From Viscum album (Eukaryota > Streptophyta > Magnoliopsida > Santalales > Viscaceae): DNA of 64,000 nt. This document shows, one piece after another, positions 58,785-64,000 of the stretch; position 1 is the first letter of the stretch; each line of letters opens with the position of its first letter. The DNA is taken from positions 1,019,917,343-1,019,981,342 of the forward strand of contig OY728159.1 of assembly GCA_963277665.1 (NCBI GenBank). Reading direction: 5' to 3'. The notes beneath the pieces were generated by a model. It was not told the origin of the DNA and made no database searches. It worked only from the letters and a program-made list of their open reading frames with translations. Position numbers and translations under genes: made by a program.

Positions 58785-60460
58785 GGGGAAATGGATAAAA
58801 AGTATGACCTTCCATGTCTAGATAATCATATAATTAGGGGGAATGATGGGACAAAACCATCCTGGTGACTGCAGAGCCATGGACTGTGAGGCGGTACATG
58901 TAGGGGGGCTGCATGAAGGGTTGATCCTATACTCTGGAGTGCCTAAACCATATTCGTTGAACACAAGTTGCCTCCTTAATGATTCTTTCTCATATTAAAT
59001 ATGATTTTTGTAAATTTATTACATAATCAATAAATAAATAAGGGACTCACTGGAACAGTCATATTTGTCAGGACAACTTCTCAAAGTCGGCGATCATTTT
59101 CCTCAATCTTTTTTCTCTGAACCTCCTCGTAAGAAATAATAATCTGTACATTCAAAAAATTGATTTGAAAACATTAAAAATATAATAAATCATTAAATAA
59201 CTATGAATATTCCAAGAAAATTCAAAATATTTTTCAAAAAATGACTTCTTCCATTATGTTTTTTTTTCAATATGTTGTTTACTCGTTAAATGAAAACATT
59301 GAAAAACCAAAGAAGTTACTACTTTAAATGTTTAAAAAACACACACCATGTCAAAATAATATAATATAAATAATTTGAAACATGTGGTGTTGGGTATTAT
59401 CTATTATATATTCTGGTTCATAATCCATTCTTACAATAGAATCATCAGTTTCATCGAATGATACATTTGAGTGAATTCTAACCAATTCATCCAAAACATC
59501 ACCATCATCAAATACTTCATCAAAAATATGTATGGGAATAACATCAATAATAAAACCAAATTTCAGTTTTAATTGGTTATTTATATAAAATAATCATCTA
59601 GCTTGTGATGAAAGAATATAAGGTTCATCTATTCTTAGCTGAAATTTCAAATCAATCACTATATAACCATAACTATCTATACACAATCCTTGTCATGTCA
59701 TTGAATCAAAACACTTTCATTTCATCATAGAGACATGAATATGTGCATAGTAATCTAATAAATATTTTCTCTCAACAACCCCATAATACGACATATTTTC
59801 TGATTGAGGCTATTTTTCTGATGCACTAGCATAACAATCCATTCTAGCGCTTATCATGACACCATCATGCTGTGTTTCCATCTTTGTTTCATAACTATTT
59901 ATAATGAATTTAAAACAATTGACAACCATTTATTTAAAATCATGAACCACATTGTTTAGACAAAACATTAATGCCCTTATTTCAGCATATACATCATATA
60001 TCGGTAAAATTCGGACTTAAAATATATTGACAACAATTGTTGAACAACTACCAATGATTTGGTAATTTAAAAAAAAATTACATTTGGATTCAACAAAGCA
60101 GGAAATTTTTTTCTTTGTAATTGCTCCCTCCTCTTAATAGATAAAAATTTATGTTCTCTTTTTATAATTACACTATGTTCTATACAAATATAAAAATATA
60201 ATTATATCAAGAACTATGATAAAAATATACAACAAAAATATATATACTTATAATTTTACTTACTTTATGTAATCATCAACGAAACCACAGTTAAAAAATA
60301 CTATACAATGATCCATTTCCCACTCATCCCTATTAAAAGTACACAACCTATATGATCCAGATATCCCCCTCATTTGGGGATGTGATGGAAAAGTTGGCTC
60401 AATGGGATCATACTTCTCATATTTAGTTATAATGGTCTGATTAGATCTCATGGTGACATT
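58785..60460 (-). repeat. Right arm of the inverted repeat (CACTA 3' part, minus strand)
   Basis: Continuous with the rest of the transposase upstream (60.46-62.76 kb), so this arm is in its original context and the left arm is the added copy. It includes DUF4216 (59400-60000), the start of a possible second reading frame (59050-59150), and the gcagcccccctacatgtacc block near 58890-58915. Confidence 0.88.
59400..60000 (-). pseudogene. CACTA transposase DUF4216 region, right arm
   Basis: Minus-strand equivalent of 57400-58016 with the same order: a block that includes YYG-, then IDLKFQLRIDE, a QARxLFYINN-like phrase, and the acidic tail (complement of 59460-59520). Several stops. Confidence 0.78.
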
Positions 60461-60895
60461 AGTCAAATACATTAAACAAAAATCCATGCATTCTTGTGCT
60501 AAATAAACTTTAACAATAGATCCTTTAGGAATATTCTTATTTCCCACATAAGATTTCAATGAAAACACCATTATTTCTATTGGATATATCCGAATAATAT
60601 AAATTGGACCACCAAAAAGAACTTCTATTGGAAGATACACAGTTAGATGTAACATAAATGTAAAAAACAATGGGGGGAAATTTTTCTCCAAGTCGCAAAG
60701 AATGATCGGTTTATATTTCTTTAGTTTTTTCACAACACTTTTGTTCAATCTATTAGCACAAAGATCTCTATAAAAGTTACATAATCTATTAACAACGACC
60801 TTGAAATTATGTGACAGTAAATGTCGAATGGAAATAGGAATCAGTACATGCAACAAGACATAGATGTCTTTGGTTTTGGGGGATTTTAGTTTCAC
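60260..60895 (-). pseudogene. CACTA transposase DUF4218 region, open for 211 codons
   Basis: The longest intact coding run of the transposon. DUF4218 hallmarks are HVLIPISIRHLLSHN (residues about 17-31), NRLCNFYRDLC (36-46), LCDLEKNFPPLFFTFMLHLTVYL (about 66-89), GPIYIIRIYPIEI (96-108), LKSYVGNKNIPKGSIVKVYLAQECMDFC (about 112-140), ending with the KYDPIEP linker shared with the left arm. Its start Met is internal to the original protein: upstream codons continue toward Transposase_21. The lack of stops over 630 bp in otherwise riddled surroundings is notable. Confidence 0.88.
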
Positions 60896-61289
60896 ATTTT
60901 ATGTATTCACTCATTTCAAAATGTTAACTTAATAACCATCTAGAACCATTAAACTTTCCAAGACTTGAAGAAGTTTTTTTTCTCAAAATATTTCATCCAA
61001 AAACATGCAAGAGGGACTTTCCACTAATTCTGACCAATTAACTCAGTATGAAGTCTTGGTTTTATACCCTAATCCATTAAATCACGATGTGAGTGAAAAT
61101 AATCTTTTTTATTTCCCTTTAAATTTAAAATCATTTCAAGTAACATTTCACACACATTTTTTCCAATATACATTACATCTAAGCAATGATGCAACAAATT
61201 TGATGACCAATATGAAAACTCATAGAATATACATTTTTTCTCCAATTATTGTTGGAATTCAAAGGAATATTCTTACGCTTATTGGAATT

Positions 61290-62110
61290 TAACTAACCCT
61301 TTCCAATAACAAAATTCAAACTTTCATGTTCTTTAAGGATATCATCCATCAACATTCGTTGATGTATTTCATCTGTATCTATGGAATTGTCAAACTTTAT
61401 TTTATTTTTTCTCTATGGATTATCTATTTGTGGAAATAATTGATGGTCGATGAAACTAAAAGTTCAAAGAAACTTTAATCTCCTAGAATGTGTATTTTTC
61501 ATACATAGAGGGAAAGATAATTTCCCATTGGTACTCCAACATGAAATCATTCCACATGAAGGGAAATCATTTATTGTCCATAATAATGTAGCACAATACA
61601 TAATGTAATCCTTTCTAAATTCATCATATGTATTCTCCCCAATGATCCAAAGCTCATTTATAAATGAATTGTACTAACTGGATTTTTCATACACCTCAAT
61701 GATAGAAAATTATAAATATGAATAAAAAGAGGCCATGTACTATGTGTAGTATGCATCTGCTAAAATGAGTTGAAACCATCACATGACAATCCCAATCTAA
61801 CATTATGTGGGTCAGCTGAAAAATCATGATGTAACATATCATGTTCTTTCTATGATAACCCATCAGTAGGATGACCTATATCATCATTATCCATGTTTAT
61901 TTAATCTTAATGCCATCTCATAATCTTAGTCATTTGTTCTGACATAAAAAGTTCTTGAAGTCTGGGAATCAATAGAAAGTGCCACATCACTATCTCTGGT
62001 ACATGGAATTGAGTTCCATCTTTTTTAGTCTTCTATATCGATGTACCACATTTTTTTCTCTCATTTAAATTGTAATTATCCTTCCATAATAGACAATAAT
62101 ATTTAGGTAA
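61290..62110 (-). pseudogene. CACTA transposase, Transposase_21 (TNP2) catalytic region
   Basis: Going down the minus strand: KYYCLLWKDNYNLNERKKCGTS at 62035-62105 (the Cys-containing entry to the domain), then in changing frames FSADPHNVRLGL and CDGFN (61840-61780), THSTWPLF (about 61735), and CATLLWTINDFPSCGMISCWS with GKLSFPLCM (61600-61500), then QRMLMDDILKEHESLNFVIGKG near 61355-61295. Motif order and spacing fit the TNP2 family. Stops and frameshifts are many. Confidence 0.85.
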
Positions 62111-62317
62111 TACGTGGATTTTAGTACTTGAAAATACAAAATTTTCAACCAATTTTGATTCAATATAATCATTTTTAGGAACACATGCATCATAATCATG
62201 TAGAAAGTCCTTGAAAGGTTTGTGTAGATAGTCGATCACAGTATTACTAAATCCATAAATTATTTTCTCATGATAAAGTCACATTAAAAACTCTATTTTT
62301 GTTATTTTTTCACATGA

Positions 62318-62770
62318 CTAGTATACTAGGGTATTCGAAACATCTAACATATTTCTAACATGCTCAACATAATCATAATGATAATTAGATGAAAACTGTG
62401 TTAACATATTCATTTCTTCATCCAATGCTCTACATGAAGTGTTGGATTGAGAAGAAAATGGAAACCGATCAGAAATCAAATTTTCCATTTTGATCCTTTT
62501 AGCGGAATCAATGTCAATATCCATTTGAACTTTTTCTCCATTGTGATATCAAACATTATATCCTTTATGGAAAACTTTTTTAGTGATGTGGTAACTTACT
62601 ACCTCATGTGTTAACCATGGTCTTCAAATTCAATAAAAACATGGGCATCAAATCAATCCACCATATGAACCATTATTGAATGAAAAATCCAAAAAATATT
62701 CAAAATCTTTCTGAAACTCATCAGTGATCCGATCAACAATATAAATCTCACTACTATCTATTATAATATG
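62318..62770 (-). pseudogene. CACTA transposase N-terminal part (transposase-associated domain)
   Basis: The complement of 62540-62750 reads EFQKDFEYFLDFSFNNG, then CPC, WLTHEVVSYHITKKVF and KGYNV, matching the transposase-associated domain at the N-terminus of TNP2 proteins. An open run at 62318-62524 (DIDSAKRIKMENLISDRF, EEMNMLTQF, YVEHVRNML) follows as the usual acidic linker. The true start codon is not evident. Confidence 0.78.
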
Positions 62771-63390
62771 AATAAAAAATAGTTAGTAAATTTTATTATT
62801 ATAAATAACAACATTGTAACTCATTCATGCTTAAGAAAATTAGTATATGGACTCTTTCATAGGCTTCTATTCCTAAATGCTTCTCGAGAAACATAAGTAA
62901 ATGTTCAAGCTTAATGCATCAACTATATCATTATCATTTACTAAATTATATGAGATATCTAAATCATAATCATATAAGAACTATACCAAAATCCACTAAT
63001 TAATGTTTATGTCATGTTAAGAGAATAAATAATGAAATCTATTACTATCAATTATTACACCATGACTGATCAACCTTGGGTGGCTAGAAAATTCCTAGAT
63101 TTCTAGAAATTGGTAAATATTCTAAATGATTAAATAATAATCATCAGTGATTTACATTATCTAAAAATAAGATAGAAAAATACATGGGATACAAGTGGAG
63201 GTAAAATTTTATATCCTAATGAAAATATAATAATACGTACAAATGGTATCATTCATAGATAATTATATTGTGGAAAATGATTAAAATGTTGGCTTAGTAT
63301 GAAATTAATCATATTAGAATTACACAATTAGAGTGGACCATGGGAATTATATATTAAGGATGTTTTTAAGAATATTTGGTTGTAATACGT
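62771..63390. other. CACTA 5' region without recognised coding sequence
   Basis: AT-rich, no frame of note. Probably 5' untranslated or intron sequence of the transposon. Confidence 0.4.
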
Positions 63391-63680
63391 GTATAAAGGA
63401 GGTGCTGGTGTGCAGGGAGGGAGAGGGACTGGGCAGGTGGAGGGGGGCAGGTGGGGGGGAGGGGAGGGGCTAGGTAGGGGGGTGGGAGCTGGTGGGGAGC
63501 AGGTTAGGGGGAGGAGCTGGGTAGGGGGAGTGGTGGAGCTGGGTAGGGGGAGGGGCTGGTGGAGAAGGGGGTGCGGTTCAATCACGAAAGAGGTAGGGAA
63601 AGGGGAAGGGTTTCGATCGTGATAGAGGGAGGAAAAGGGGAAGGTAGAAGGGGTTCGATTGCGAGAGGTAGGGTTCAATC
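63391..63680. repeat. G-rich minisatellite-like tract
   Basis: About 290 bp almost free of C and rich in runs of three to six G on the plus strand. Degenerate units gctgggtagggggag and gctggtggggag repeat at 20-25 bp. A TATA-like gtataaagg lies just before it. Opposite-strand open frames here are proline-rich translation of the repeat. Confidence 0.75.
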
Positions 63681-63799
63681 GCGAGAGAGGAGAAAAGTTG
63701 ATTTGGAGTGTTTGGAGATGTGCTGAGGTGAATTGAATGAGTTCTATGTTTTATTAAAGATATTTATAAATTATATTTGGAAGATAAAAATTGGCTAAG

Positions 63800-64000
63800 T
63801 CATCAAAATTTCATAACTACTTTTGGGAATCTCATAAAACATATAGTTTTTGTAAGTATTTTGTTATTTCATAAGACCTGTGGTGATTTTGTAAGATTTA
63901 TTGAGTTTTGATAAGAATATATGATGATTTCATAATAATTTAGGAAATACTATTAGTATTATGGTGTTTTTATAGGACTTATGGTGATTTCATAAGTCTT
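63800..64000. repeat. Short subterminal-type repeats at the window edge
   Basis: Variants of ttatggtgatttcataag recur near 63840, 63877, 63917, 63958 and 63979, mostly 40 bp apart, and each motif has an imperfect dyad (cttat...ataag). Multiple short motifs of this kind lie in the subterminal regions of CACTA elements, where the TNPA-type protein binds. The terminal CACTA repeat itself would be outside the window. Confidence 0.45.

Larger units (their letters stand above)
56956..64000 (-). mobile_element. CACTA (TNP2-type) transposon with inverted duplication of its 3' part
   Basis: The transposase runs on the minus strand from about 62760 (N-terminus) to 59400, and its C-terminal third is repeated on the plus strand at 56956-58645. 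Domain order on the minus strand is transposase-associated domain, Transposase_21, DUF4218, DUF4216, as in plant En/Spm-like CACTA elements. No CACTA terminal inverted repeat was found on the left, where the copy abuts G3 gag. The right end lies beyond the window. Stops and frameshifts throughout make it non-autonomous today. Confidence 0.85.

Noticed and set aside
63328..63678. 116-codon proline-rich frame on the minus strand
   Set aside because: Translation of the G-rich/C-rich tract; the opposite strand gives an equally open Gly-rich frame, so there is no evidence of a protein.

Overview
The window looks like nuclear DNA from a seed plant, probably an angiosperm with a large genome. It is AT-rich, holds no bacterial-type gene packing, and contains the plant repertoire of Ty1/copia and Ty3/gypsy LTR retrotransposons, a CACTA transposon of the TNP2 type, satellite arrays and pieces of a plant polygalacturonase gene. 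I cannot name the species. I see no intact protein-coding gene, tRNA or rRNA. Almost every recognisable coding stretch has stops or frameshifts, so this is an old, repeat-filled interval.

Layout. 1-6.2 kb: AT-rich DNA with a 620-bp tandem duplication (905-2112) and one decayed minus-strand reading frame. 6.2-8.8 kb: a ~175-bp satellite (family A) plus a unique-looking segment; this composite recurs at 16.5-17.7 kb, there with a retroposon inside. 8.8-10.4 kb: minus-strand gypsy LTR fragment (G4). 10.4-14.4 kb: LTR-like and unassigned DNA. 14.4-16.5 kb: copia remnant C1 (gag to integrase). 17.8-28.6 kb: a ~179-bp satellite (family B) arranged with two pseudogene copies of a GH28 polygalacturonase, and between the two copies a nearly complete copia element C2 (20.7-26.2 kb). 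29.1-31.6 kb: copia remnant C3 (integrase to RNase H).

32.4-57 kb is a three-level nest of related Ty3/gypsy elements. G3 carries G2 (33613-55453, 5-bp target duplication gtcta) in its LTR. G2 carries G1 (34670-46556, target duplication tgaac) in its own 5' LTR. G1 has LTRs of 4912 and 4781 bp around an internal region of only 2.2 kb, and those LTRs are filled with tandem repeats and a CpG-rich leader. G2 retains a full but stop-ridden gag-protease-RT-RNase H-integrase order.

57-64 kb: a CACTA transposon on the minus strand (transposase-associated domain, Transposase_21, DUF4218, DUF4216). Its 3' third is duplicated as a large inverted repeat (about 1.7-kb arms, 140-bp centre) that abuts the G3 gag. 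Its 5' side runs into a G-rich tract and short repeats of the kind found near CACTA ends, then off the window.

The most interesting points are the palindromic CACTA transposase, the tandem unit that combines satellite B with a polygalacturonase pseudogene, and the unusual G1 LTRs.
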